A DNA stretch of 64,000 nt, from contig JADMNL010000022.1 in assembly GCA_016271365.2 (NCBI GenBank), positions 222,742,501 through 222,806,500 of the forward strand, read 5' to 3'. Of this stretch, positions 42,966 to 53,754 are shown piece after piece (position 1 is the first letter of the stretch; every line of letters begins with the position of its first letter). The notes under the pieces are model-generated. The model worked only from the letters and a program-made list of their open reading frames with translations, was not told where the DNA came from and made no database searches. The position numbers were made by a program, and so were the translations under genes. Origin of the DNA: Neoceratodus forsteri (taxonomy: Eukaryota; Chordata; Ceratodontiformes; Ceratodontidae).

Positions 42966-43124
42966 GATGATGGTCCTGACTTAAAAATGCATATTAATGA
43001 GTACAATGTTCATGCAGAATTATGCACCACACCAGTCTAGTACTCTAAAGAGAAGCCAAAGAAACAACTGCGACTTAAGTTACAGATGGAGACTGGGCCC
43101 TGAAGAGATGCAAATGCACAGACA

Positions 43125-44175
43125 GATTAAGATTGTGGTGTGCACTGAAGAGATGCAGATGCAAAGGCACAATACCTAACCGGTGCTCACCATCAGAAAT
43201 TCAAATCTGGAAAAGAATACCTTTGCCGGTTGGGGTGGGCCGAGGGGGGTAGTGTACTGCAGTAACAATCACTAGTACTAGTACCAATAAAGATACCACA
43301 AAGAAGTACAAAAATCATGCAGCTGCAGTGGATAGCAGGTTCATATTGCTGAAATTATTATGTGGCACAATAAAAGGTGTCTGATTTGATGACATGCATC
43401 ACACGCTTTCTCACACACACACTAAGTAATGCATAGCAAATTGAAAACTTCAGTAATATAACCACATATTTTAAACAAACTAAAATTATGCACTGCTGCA
43501 CCACAACAATCAGTAAACAAATGTCAAGAATTATTGAAAATATCACTGTGTGTACATTAACATAGTTATACAAAAAAAATCACCAAAACAGAAAGAACTG
43601 TCTTTTTCTCCACGTTAATTTACCTACACCACAGATACGCCCCTCTCCCTAAGCACACTTCCACTGTCTCTCAGTACACATTCAAAATCCATACACAAAC
43701 AATAAATGTTCGATGATATGAGCACAGGAGGGTTTCCTACAATCAATGAACTAAAGTTTCAGCAAAAACAATTACTCAAAAAGGCTTTTTTAATAGCTTT
43801 TAGAAGGTTTGAATCACAGACAGCTCTCGAAGCAGACTGTTTCCTACAGCTTCCTTTACACACTACCCTGAATGGAGGCTGTGCAGAACAATCTAGAGTC
43901 CATGTGACCTGAAATCCCATGAATCACTGCAAAATTCAGCTTTGGAGCTTAAAAACAAGGTGAAGTGAGGCAAAGTACATTCTTTTCAATGTATTTCACC
44001 TTAAAATTGGTGGAATAGTGGTTTAGGAAGGCGGAGTAATGTGAAATCATTGTTTTCAATGGACTTCGCGTTACCCATCATAACATGAAGTACTCTGTTT
44101 CATGTTGCAGAGCACTCCACAAATTCATCTTCATTTTGTGAATCACTCCATGGAGTGAACTGAGGCCACTTCGCC
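43125..44175. repeat. ~1-kb direct repeat, copy 2, in the hAT-like element
   Basis: The partner of 41330-42385, ending at the element's right terminal repeat. Both copies contain the subterminal ACTCC/GGAGT-rich hairpin-like stretch (for example GAAGTACTCTGTTTCATG). Confidence 0.8.
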
Positions 44176-44183
44176 TGTCTCTA

Positions 44184-45090
44184 TTCCAGATGAGGCCTCA
44201 CCAGTGAACTATACAGTGGCATCACCACTTCACTCCTTCTACTGGTTATGCCCCTTCCTGTGCACCTCAGCATTCTGTTTTTTTCCCAACTGCTTTTTCA
44301 CATTGTTTGGACAATGTCAGGTCCTCGGATATGATAACCCACTGGTGTCTCTCTCTCCTGACTTGTAATTGCTAGAACCTGCCCCCCCATCCTGTATTCC
44401 TCTCTTGAATTTCTGTGTCCAAGGTGCATTATTTTCCACTTGTTAGAGTTCAAACCCAACTGCCATACCCAAGACCATACCTCAAGTAGTTCTAAATTGT
44501 TTATCATTTTTTCTAGCCCCTCCTGTGTGTTGACCATGTTGTAGATCTTGGTGTTATCTGCGAACAGGCATTCTTTCTCCTCCAGCCTTTCTGCAATGTC
44601 GCTGACAAAGACATTGAATAGGACTGAGCACACCACTGATCCCTGTGGCACCCCACTGGTCACCTCCCTCTCTCTGGATTTTATGCCATTTACTACCACC
44701 CTCTGGGTCCTGGCTTTTAGCCAATTTCCAAGCCATTTTACCACATTAGAGCCCACACCCAGATTCCCCAATTTGTTAAGCAACCTTCTATGTGGAACAG
44801 TGTTGAAAGCCTTGCTGAAATCCAGGTAGGCCACATCCACTGCCGCTCCCTGATCCACCACCTTGGTCACCCAGTCAAAGAAATCAATAAGATTAGCCTG
44901 ACAGGACCTTTCCTCAGTGAATCCATGGTGCCTTGTGTCTTTTGCACTGCTTGACTCCAGGAACTTCATTACCATCTCCTTAAGCAGGGACTCCATCAGC
45001 TTCCCCACCACCGATGTCAGGCTTACAGGTCTGTAATTGCCTGCCTCCTCCTACTTCCATTTTTATATAGGGGAACCACCTCTGCTCTTC
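44184..45090 (-). pseudogene. CR1-D ORF2 reverse transcriptase part
   Basis: The 237-codon frame 44298-45011 covers RT from the fingers onward: MVGKLMESLLKEMV, HHGFTEERSCQANLIDFFDW, DVAYLDFSKAFNTVPHRRLL (first catalytic Asp), TSGVPQGSVVCSVLFNVFV and CLFADNTKIYN. The usual FADD reads FADN, so one catalytic aspartate is lost although the frame is open. The thumb follows with NSNKWKIMHLGHRN. The upstream trace NYRPVSLTSVVG lies near 45010-45040 and the element ends about 45090. Confidence 0.9.
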
Positions 45091-45574
45091 TTCAGCCCCC
45101 AGGTGCCCCCCACCCCCAACACACACACACTTGGTTTCTTACCCACCTTCCAAACCTGCAAAATGTGTATTGGATGTTCTGACCACTGCAGGAAAAACAT
45201 AAAGTGGAAAACTAGAGCCTGTGTATCAAATGAAGTATAAAGCTGATATGAATAATTTGCGATCTATGCCACTGCCAGTCAGATGTACAGATATATGGTG
45301 GTATATTCTGTTGTATTTTGTGTATGTTTAAAATGCCACAAGGAAAATGGATGAAAGGGTCACATAGAGGAGAGACTGGATTTATTTTAATATGTTTGAC
45401 CTTCCTCTACCCTCAGAGGAACCTGCTTGCTTGCCAGGAAGCTGACAATTACCTGTCAAAGGCTTTGGGGTAGCAGATTTACTGGATATACTGGATTTAC
45501 TGGATAGTATAGGACAAAAGAAGGCACAAATTCCATCAAGATTGTCCATCCACAACAGTAGGATATTATGGGAA
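45091..45574. other. Spacer with short (AC)n and a TACTGGAT microrepeat
   Basis: No gene. (AC)n lies near 45117-45132. ACTGGATATACTGGATTTAC at about 45480-45512 is a short 9-11-bp repeat, possibly the 3' tail of LINE-K, whose ORF2 ends at 45575. Confidence 0.4.
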
Positions 45575-46880
45575 TTAATATGCAAATAACCAAGAATCAA
45601 AATTGGATTTAAAAGAGTCAAAGCTGACTGAGTCTACGATCTCCTGTGGTGAGGAATTCCAGTGATTTGCTGCTCTTATATTAAAAGAGTTGTCATATTT
45701 ATTTGTATTTGCCCAATCAATATTAAGTTGCTTAGCATGCAGTCTTCCCACTGTTCGCTTATTGGCTAGTGATAATCCACATAACTCAAGTAACCTGGGA
45801 GTACGTACTAGTTTGTACATGAGCAACAGATCACCCCTCTGCCTTCTTAAATATAAAGGATAAAGTTTTGTTTTCTTGAGTCTGGTGTCACAACATTTGG
45901 TATTCAATCTTGGGATTGCTTTAGTGAGACTCCTTTGGACTTGCTCAAGATAATTAATATCAGCCTTCAAGTAAGGACTCCAAAAAGGAGACCCATAATC
46001 TAAATGAGGCCTAACATAAGCTCTATACAGGGGCACTAAACAGTGCTCAGATTTACTAATAAAGGTTTTATTAATCTGTCGTAGAATGACATTTGCTGTT
46101 CTGACTACTTTACTTCAGTGATCACTTGCCATCAATTTATTATTAATCATAATACCTAGGTCTCTTTCACTGATGGATGATTTAAGTTCAGAGTTGTTCA
46201 AATAATATTTATGAAATGAATTATTTTTACCAAAATGTAAAACCTTGCATTTGTCAATATTAAAGGACATTGAATTCTTACTAGCCCATTGCTCAATAAA
46301 GAGAAGATCTCGTTCAAGGAGTTGAATGTTAGTTGGGGTGTCAACTCTACCTCCTATTTTTGTATCATCAGCACATTTTGAGAGAAAGTTATTGGAAATG
46401 ATACTCATATCATGAATAAAGAGATTAAAGAGGAAAGGCCCCAGCACAGAGCCCTGAGGGACTCCACTCGTAACTCTGCCAGAAAAAGAACGTGAACCAT
46501 TTATTCTAACAAACTGAGTTTGGTTGGGAAACCATTTGGTTATCCAATTAACCAGAAATGAAGGAAATCCCAAACTATGAAGTTTGTTGCTTAACAAAGA
46601 GTGTGACACATGGTCAAAATCCTTGCTGAAATCACACAATAGTACATCAGTTGGAATAGTATTATCCATTAGCTTACTTATCTTATGGTAAAAATATATA
46701 AGATTTGCAGTACAAGAATGCCCAGACTTAAAACCATGTTGGGAATTATCAGAAATATCAAGCTGTTCAATAATATTCTCCAATTTTGATTTAATTAAGT
46801 GCTCCATTACCTTTCCTGTAATAGAGGTCAAGCTAATCTGTCGATAGATCTGAACATTACACTTATTCCCTTTTTTCAAA
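45575..46880 (-). pseudogene. Jockey-superfamily LINE ORF2 fragment (LINE-K)
   Basis: A minus-strand LINE distinct from the CR1 copies. The 254-codon frame 46115-46879 has ISLTSITGKVMEHLIKSKLE, SQHGFKSGHSCTANLIYF, TDVLLCDFSKDFDHVSHSLL (first catalytic Asp), TSGVPQGSVLGPFLFNLFI and LSKCADDTKIGG (intact ADD). The 153-codon frame 45575-46036 gives the C-terminal part: AYVRPHLDYGSPFWSPYLKA, LRRQRGDLLLMYKLV and FDSFKSNFDSWLFAY at the end. One stop near 46114 separates the two. The clade (CR1/L2/Crack-like) is not settled by eye. A second copy lies at 56690-57345. Confidence 0.85.
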
Positions 46881-47084
46881 GGGTATTTCCCTGGTTAACT
46901 CACTGAGAGAAACAGAGGTAAATAAAATGTTCAGGAGATAGCCTTTTTGTCCTCAAAGGCAGGATGTGTTTGTTCCAGGAAAATGTCATGGTATTTTGCC
47001 TTTGATGAGATGAAAGGAAAGAACAGAAATATCCATTCTGGCAGGCTATTTAGAAAATTCTCTTGCAGGTGTCATATTTGTCAG
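46881..47084. other. Short spacer between two LINE remnants
   Basis: No feature seen apart from broken edges of the neighbours. Confidence 0.3.
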
Positions 47085-48885
47085 GAAAGTATGATATACA
47101 AACATACAAAAACACCAAGAGAAACAGGCCTCACAGTCTATCAAGTCTGCTCAACTGTGCAGCTAGATCCTCAGTTAGCAGCTGCCCCACCCACCTTTCC
47201 CCTTTTCATAATTACCCCTTCTCACTCTGTCCCATTCTCTCTTGGAACTGTCCACCATGCTATAAGCTACTACCTCCTCAAGCAGAGTATTCCACTTATC
47301 CACCACCCTGTCTGTGAAATAATGTCTCCTGACTTCCCTCCTGAATCCCCCCCTCCAGTCTCAGCTGGTGCCCCCTCTTTACCCACCCCTTCTAATCTGG
47401 AAAATCCCTTCAGTACTAGCCTTGACAATCCCCTTTAAGTAGTTAAAGGTTTTGATCATGTTTCCCCATCCCTCCTCTCCTCCAGGGAATACATGTTCAG
47501 CTCACACAGCCTCTCCTCATAGGAGTATCCATCTAATCCCTGGATCATCTTTGTCACCCTCTGCTGTACACCCTCCAACAATCTGATATCCTTCTGTGGG
47601 TATGGGTGCCAGTATTGTATGCAGTATTCCAGATGCAGCCTGAACAGGGACCTGTACCGGGGCAGGATCATCTCCCTGTTTCTGGAGGAGATTCCCCTCA
47701 CTATGTACCCTAGCATCCTGTTGGCTTTTGCTGCCACTTTTCGGCACTGCACTGTGTTGTTCATTCTCCCTGTTATAAGCACCCCTAGATCCTTTTCCTC
47801 CTCTTTGCATTCCAGCTGTATCCCCCAGATGGTAGCTCCTCCCCTGGTTATTAGCCCCAAAGTGCACTACCTTGCACTTTTTGGTGTTAAACCCCAACTG
47901 CCATGCATTTGACCACTCCTGTAGTTTGGTCAGATCCTTCTGCAGCCCCCTTCACCTTTCAATTCCATCTACCACCACTCCCATCTTTGTGTCATCTGTG
48001 AAGAGACTGATCTTACTCCAGTCCCCATAGGCTATATCCACTATGAATACCCTGAATGACACTGGTCCCAATACAGATCCCTGCAGCACCCTGCTCATCA
48101 CATCCCTTGGAGATGAGAGTTCCCCACCCACTACCACCCTTTGTTGCCTTCTCTTCAGCCAATTGTTGATCCAGTTAACCATCTTTGCTCCCACCCCTGT
48201 ATATTCCAGCTTCCCCCCAATCTCGTATGTGGCACGGAATCAAAGGCCTTGCTGAAATCCAAATACAGGACATCCACTGCATTGCCTTTGTCCAATTCCC
48301 TTGTCACACCAGTCATAGTGTTCAATTAGGTTTGTCTGGCAGGATCTACCCAAGATGAATCCATGCTGCTGACCATCCTGGAGACCATTATTCTCCAAGA
48401 TGATCACTAGCCTCTCCTTTAGGATTGTCTCCATGAGTTTTCCCACAATTGATGTGAGGCTCACTGGTATGTAGTTGCCTGTTTCATCCTTTGGACCACT
48501 TTTGTGTAGGGGCACCACATGGGTCATCCTCCAGTCCTGTGGTGTGCATCCTGTGTCCAAGGAGGTATTGAACAGGTCATCCAGTGGTCTTGCTGGAATC
48601 TCTGCTAGTTCCTTGAGTACCCTTGGGTGAATACCATCTGGACCCATTGCCTTAACCACCCTCAGTGCCCTTAATTCTTTCAGCACCCTATACTCAGTAA
48701 TCCCTATATCAGTCACCCCCTGCCCACTCCTCCTCTCTCTCAGGAGGTGTCTGACCCCCTTTTCTTTCATGAACACAGAGCAGAAGTAATCACTGAGTGC
48801 CTTTGCCTGGTCCACCCCCTTCTCCATCCAGCCATCGTCCTTCCTAATCCTTATGATCTGAGCCTTGTTTTTCCATTTTTCACTA
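47085..48885 (-). pseudogene. CR1-clade LINE ORF2 fragment (CR1-E)
   Basis: A minus-strand CR1 running from the endonuclease-RT linker to the 3' tail. The 195-codon frame 48240-48827 holds KALSDYFCSVFMKEKG, AMGPDGIHPRVLKELAE, WRMTHVVPLHKSGPKD, SLTSIVGKLMETILKER and GFILGRSCQTNLIEHYDW. After a shift, 47952-48194 has VLQGSVLGPVSFRVFIVDIA and LFTDDTKMG (FADD as FTDD). The C-terminal frame 47456-47860 has EEEKDLGVLITGRMNNTVQ and YCIQYWHPYPQKD. The 3' end, at about 47095-47170, shares the GTCTATCAAGTCTGC-like segment with other CR1 tails. Confidence 0.9.
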
Positions 48886-49454
48886 ATGTATCACATCACA
48901 AGGTAGTCAGAAAGCTGTGCTGTTGGGAAAGTGCAAGAGTGACATCTACTGGCCTAAAAGTTAGGACAGACCAGGCATTTTTACACTATCTAAAGAGCTT
49001 GAAAACCAGGGGCTCATTCTCATTTTGCTGAACATCTTCAAGGGACACTCCTATCCTGACACACTGCTATCAAAGGAAACTGAAACTTTCATTTACTTTT
49101 CCTGGACTTCAATCCACTACAAACTTAAGATAGAACTTAGCTAACAGTTTTAAGGCTTTTGATTTGTATGTACATGTCCACTTTTTATTTGTGTTATTCT
49201 GTGACCAAATTGATCAAACTGTTGTGTTGTAATGTATGATAATTATTTAATTATTTAGTAAAGACTTTTTTTTGTTTAAGAAACCTGCCTGAGAGAGATT
49301 TCTATATTGCCCTGTGTGTGATTGTGGGATGTTTCAGTAATAATCTGTGACTAAACTGTTATTGCTAAAGGGTGCTATCATAAGTTACCAAATTGAACAA
49401 CAGGTCTGAAAAGGGAAAGTCTGGATAAAGATAGGGGGAATATCAAAGTCTCAA
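48886..49454. other. No feature recognised
   Basis: A/T-rich DNA. No coding or repeat feature could be supported. Confidence 0.3.
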
Positions 49455-49535
49455 AGAAGGGTCTGTGGGGATTTGAACCAGGTTATTGCATGCCTTGTGG
49501 GAGAAGGCAGAATCAGAGTTACAATGCTACCTCGA
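49455..49535 (-). repeat. tRNA-like fragment, possibly from a SINE
   Basis: On minus, GGTTCAAATCCCCAC resembles a tRNA B box with its stem, and GGTAGCATTGTAACTC, about 55 bases upstream, could be a weak A box. The fold between them is poor and no CCA or tail is evident, so this may be coincidence. Confidence 0.25.
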
Positions 49536-51090
49536 AAAGGTTGTAATGGCTGGATCTTTCCCCTTTGTGTAACAACCATGAAGGGTTCATATTTGGCTAC
49601 AAGACTTAAGACTAGTATTGTACCCTGATCCAGAGTAAAGAGGGCACCCTGGGACTTTGTGTTGTGAATTCAGCGAGCACTTTAGAGGACCATGAAGACA
49701 GAATCCTCTATTTCCCCCTCCCTGTCACGGATTGCACTTAGGGGTGGGCACTGTGAGCTCTGTGGATCTGACCCTCAGGAATGGGTTTGTGACAAATACA
49801 ACTCCCCCTGGGCCTCTTTATATATTTTTCAGGTGGGACCCCAGTCCACATTTCCAGGTGGGCCCCCTGCATCTCAGTACGACCCTGGTAAATAAGCACC
49901 TCACCCGCAGGAAATTACTTGCATCAGATGTTTACTTAAATACATGCTGCAATCTGGGCACATTAAACTGGACAAAGATGAAACAACGCCATGCACTCAT
50001 TTTGTTCAGGAAGCAGAAAGGGTGCAAAAGACAGGTGTCTCTAAAGGACTAAAATGATACCTCTGACATTTGCAATCTGTATCAAATAGTATTCAGTACT
50101 GAGGATTGAAATTAAATTACAAATTATATAAAATAATCTAAATCATACACTGCACATGTGGGCTCAGTTTTCGAGGTAACTGATGACAAATATTTGTTGA
50201 TAGTTGATAAACGATCATTGGAACAAAGATGGAGTGACTTAAAATCTGAGAGCAGCAGAGTTCCAAGACAGAAGGAGCCAGAAATCATATCATGGAGGCT
50301 GTTCCATATTGTGAAGGTGTTTCTACAGTATATTTTTAAAGGTCATACAATGTTGGGCAAACGAGTTGGATAAATGGGCCATTATCAGGAGATAGTGAAA
50401 GGCAAACAAGGTCATAGAATAATAAAGTAACCAGTCACTACTCTGGATGGATTGGAGCATCAGCATTTGTAAACATATATTTTATTTTTAGAAATAGGGC
50501 TTGTCTTGCAAAAATAGCAAGATTCATGTTTCTTTTCATTTTCCTTCATTCCTGAACAAAGATACATTAAAGTTTTAGAAGTTCCCACTTCCCCTCACAT
50601 GCCTGTCTTGAAAATCAAAAAAAAAAAGAAAATCAATCAATTTATATCTTGGTACAGTGTTGTGCTGCTACCATCAGAAACATGTGGTAGCACCATCTAC
50701 AATATGAATCTAGCATGTATATTCAACAGGTAACTTCAGCGGAAACGGTATTTAAAAATGGTCATCGGTGGCAATCTTTAATGACGTGAGTCATAAATTA
50801 CAACATTAGCTGTAAAAGCTATTTTAACAATATCTGAGAAAACTAACTACAGACTGAACATGTATCTTATTAGTATGTCAGAAATGCATTTTTGTGTTTC
50901 TCTAACTAAAAAATACTGCTGCTTTAAAACAGTTTAAATGCTGTTAAGATGGAGAAATAAAGAGAACCAGAGTTTAAGGCAAGTTCCCCCCACCCCGAGG
51001 ACCTTCTTCAGAAAGAGGGATGTGGGGATTGGCTGGAGACAGTCTGAAAGTTTACACTGGGAGAATATGCAATATTGTGGGATCAGTACC
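49536..51090. other. No gene recognised; possible solo LTR start at 49727
   Basis: Around 49727 the sequence TGTCACGGATTGCACTTAGG has the TGTCAC look of a Ty3/gypsy LTR start, but no matching CA end or duplication was found. A 71-codon plus frame at 50158-50373 has no recognisable domain. The rest is A/T-rich. Confidence 0.25.
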
Positions 51091-51349
51091 TGAGGAAGGC
51101 CAACCACCATGCAAGATGGCAGCTCAATTAATCATAGCTGAAAAATTGTCTGCTAAATCCTGAAAAATCCTAGAGTGGGAACACATTGGGAGCCACAAGC
51201 AGCAGCATGTACCAGGGCAGACAGTTACCTCCAGAAAGATACCAACATTGTGGATAGCTGCCCAGTGATTCCAGAGAACATAACTTACCAGCTTTGGGCC
51301 TGGCACCTACTAAACAGCACCAATACTCTCATTGATTCTGGACTCAAAA

Positions 51350-52531
51350 ATGAACACAGAAAATTCACCAGACATCAGCTTGGAGCACCTGGGTATTGTG
51401 CTTGCTAGGGTCCTTGCAGACACAGCTGAGCTAAAGAAACCACCGCAGATACTAAAAAAGAAATACAATACATGGATTCCAGAATCTCAAAGGTGGAAAA
51501 CAGGCTGAATGATGTGGAGGGTACTGCAGCCATAACAAAGGCGCAAGTAGGAGAGCAACAGGCTAAAATACGAACTTACGAATATATGAAACTACCAGCA
51601 GATACAGGCCATATGGTCTATCAGGTCTGCTTAAGTGTGCAGCTAGCAATCCCTTATTCTGCAGCTGCCCCTCTCTCCCCTCCTCATGGTGACCCTCCCC
51701 CTTGCTTTGTCCCATCCCCCTTTAAAACTACCCTCTGTCTTGCAAGACACCATCTCTTTGGCCAGTGCATTACACTTAGACACAACCCTTTCTGTGAAAA
51801 AGTGCCTCCTCATTTCTCTCCTGAATATTCCCCCCTCTAACCTCAGACCATGCCCCGTTGTGTCCCTATGTAATGGACAAAATTGATGATCTGGAGAACC
51901 GTTGGAGGAGGAACAACATACAGACTGTAGGATTCCCAGAGGGGTGTGAAATCCCCGATGCTACCAGATTTCTTCAGTCGGTGATCCCTATAATTTTCAA
52001 TGCCCCAGACTGCTCACATATAGTAATAGAGAGGGTGCATAGAAGTCTGGCCCCAAGGCCTAGGCAGGGGCAACCTCATTGGCCAGTCCTGGCAAAACTA
52101 CTTTGATTCCCTGTCAGGGCAATACCCTTCATCTTGACCATGAGAGAGGCTCTTTAATCTGGCAGGGCTACATGATCTGCCTATTACAGGACTTTTCAGT
52201 GGAATTATCAAGCTGTAGAGGGGCCTTCACAGCAACAAAGAAGCAGCTATCCCACATGGGCTATCAATACTCCATGCAGTACCCTGCCACTCTGAATGTT
52301 TCAGTAAAACAACACTCATTTCAAGCCCCAGAGTTCATGGATAACTTCTTTAAGAACTGCCTGCATACATCAACCATAGAGGACCAGATGGATACAAGAC
52401 CACCACCTGATGCCCCTAAACTGAACCACCAGCCCCACTTGCCTGTATCTTACAATAAAGGGAACATAGCAACAGACTCCACCTGGCAAACAGTCAAGAG
52501 AAATCAGAGTGACAAAGATTCTGGGGTATGA
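51350..52531 (+). pseudogene. L1-D ORF1, interrupted by a CR1 tail
   Basis: ORF1 starts at ATG 51350 (MNTENSPDISLEHLG), shifts frame, and continues as SRISKVENRLNDVEGTAAIT (coiled coil). Then comes the inserted CR1 tail, then IDDLENRWRRNNIQTVGFPE and IERVHRSLAPRPRQGQPHWP (from 51882), the conserved start of the RRM-like domain. A one-base shift near 52100 leads to HLDHERGSLIWQGYMI and LLQDFSVELSSCRGAFTATK, the C-terminal domain, ending at 52531. Without the inserted 309 bp and one duplicate AAAAT, the two flanking frames are in phase. Confidence 0.85.
51570..51878 (-). mobile_element. CR1 3'-tail insertion in L1-D ORF1
   Basis: It is flanked by AAAAT (51565-51569 and 51879-51883). On plus it begins with an octamer-like stretch, ACGAACTTACGAATATATGA, then GGTCTATCAGGTCTGCTTAA, the conserved CR1 3' segment also seen at about 47125. 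Only the C-terminal codons and 3' UTR of CR1 are present, a severe 5' truncation. Confidence 0.85.
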
Positions 52532-53069
52532 TAAAAAGGGAGCCAAATCTTGAGAAACACCAATCCCATAGCAGGAGCAGAAGCACAGGCTCCCTCAATG
52601 CAGCACAGAGCTTTACCATGTTGGCAGGCACCAACAGATATGCTCCCCTCAAGGTGCAAGATGAACATCCTGAGGGACTTACTGGGGCTTTGATAGAAAT
52701 TGGGGACAGCTGTACTCTCTCAGAGGATACCAGATCATGAGTCAATTGGGCAGCTGAGACCCCCCTTCCATTGCTCACTTCCTCGGGCACATAGGATCCC
52801 TGTATGTCCAAGAAAAAAAGGTCCAAACCAGTGACCGTGGCATAAACAGTCTGCCTGAATGTGAGCAAGCCTGCATAGCTGAAATTTTCACAGAGGCATG
52901 AAGGAGCCACTATGGTCAGCACCTTGAAGCTGAGCAGGTTCACATTTACAAGTTAATGCTGTTATTTTACAAAAGCTGTAGTTTGCAGTAGCATGCAGGT
53001 TACTACAGGGCTATTAGAAAGGGCCCTAGAGTGACTGAAAATTGAGCACTAAGCTAAGAGGAAAACAAA
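52532..53069 (+). other. Inter-ORF spacer of L1-D, then unassigned DNA
   Basis: The spacer continues after the ORF1 stop. No ORF2 was found. The L1 trace fades near 52980. The T-rich ATCATTGCAGTTTTT at 53070 is one copy of a target duplication. Confidence 0.4.
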
Positions 53070-53084
53070 ATCATTGCAGTTTTT

Positions 53085-53513
53085 TTTCCATAGAGGTTTT
53101 TAGCCCTTGGAGCCTTGCAGGCGGCTATGGCCCTCCCTCAGAGGGACTAATCCTCTGTGCCATGCTTCCCCACTCCAGCTGACCCCCCATAATTTCCCTG
53201 AGGCTTACTCCCCTGCTGCATGGCCCGGGAGGGGAGTTCTGGTTTTCTCCCATCCCCCTCCTCACCAATGCAAGGACACCAGTCACGTGCCTCCTGACCC
53301 ATATTGCCCTCCAGCCACCATCAGAGGGCAGTCAATGAGTGGTATGACAGAACCTCCCTCCCCCCAAGACAGTAGAGCAGTTCTCCAGATGCTCAATCCT
53401 CTCTCACCCCTGCTGAACCCTGGCGGCCCTGGGCTCATTCCCGAACCTGGATTGCTGGTGTGGTGTGAGGCATATTGACCAGTGCCTCAACCTCCAGTGT
53501 CAACAGGCCAGAG
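53085..53513 (-). mobile_element. GC-rich retroposed segment with 15-bp target duplication
   Basis: It is bounded by ATCATTGCAGTTTTT at 53070-53084 and 53514-53528. The insert is C-rich on plus and differs strongly from the A/T-rich flanks. Extra T's at 53085-53087, read on minus as a short A tail, suggest minus orientation and L1-type retrotransposition. The plus strand has a 124-codon open frame (53107-53478), Pro/Leu-rich, of no known family. It could be a 5'-truncated LINE 3' UTR, a SINE or a processed transcript. Confidence 0.6.
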
Positions 53514-53528
53514 ATCATTGCAGTTTTT

Positions 53529-53754
53529 GAACAGTGTCCCTCCAGTTTTCTGTTTCAGCATACACAGATGGACAGAATGACAGATGGCTTCAAGTAAAAC
53601 CAAGCTCCATGACCCTGAAACCCTGATTACATTGTGAGAAGATCACTGGGTTTCTGTAGTGATATGTAGTAAAAAAGTTTGAAAGAATTAACTCAATGGT
53701 TGTTTTGATGTAGGTCCATGGATTGAAATGATATTATGCCGAGCTGTCACATTT
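53529..53754. other. No feature recognised
   Basis: A short interval with no gene. It ends where the LINE endonuclease-linker remnant begins. Confidence 0.3.

Larger units (their letters stand above)
40800..44183. mobile_element. hAT-like non-autonomous element, 3.4 kb, internally repetitive
   Basis: Bounded by TTCCAGAT on both sides (40792-40799 and 44184-44191). The ends are TAGAGATGTAGCAAA and the reverse complement TAGAGACAGGCGAAG. An 8-bp duplication and TAGAGA ends fit the hAT superfamily. No frame over 76 codons and no transposase motif is found. Inside are three kinds of repeats: a ~160-bp pair (40995-41325), a ~270-bp tandem pair (42425-42965) and a ~1-kb direct repeat (41330-42385 versus 43125-44175). 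The last includes the right-end sequence itself (GGCCACTTC). Confidence 0.8.
40241..45090 (-). mobile_element. CR1-clade LINE (CR1-D), split by a hAT-like element
   Basis: A minus-strand CR1. Its 3' part is 40241-40799 and its RT part 44184-45090. Between them lies the hAT-like element with an 8-bp duplication. The 3' terminus is AACATAGAAACATAGAATAT on plus (about 40248), the same kind of octamer tail as in CR1-C and CR1-F. The element is 5'-truncated before the RT. Confidence 0.9.
51091..52980 (+). mobile_element. L1/Tx1-clade LINE 5' part (L1-D)
   Basis: Plus-strand 5' UTR (about 51091-51349, with AAGATGGCAGCTC), ORF1 (51350-52531) and the start of the inter-ORF region to about 52980. It ends before any ORF2. 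A CR1 tail is inserted at 51570-51878. Confidence 0.75.

Noticed and set aside
49455..49535. tRNA gene on the minus strand
   Set aside because: The B box is good but the A box and cloverleaf are poor, so not called as a functional tRNA.
49727..49900. TGTCACGG start considered as a solo Ty3/gypsy LTR
   Set aside because: No CA end, target duplication or second copy was found in the window; kept only as a remark.
52494..52943. 149-codon minus-strand frame
   Set aside because: Antisense to the end of L1-D ORF1 and its spacer; no recognisable domain.
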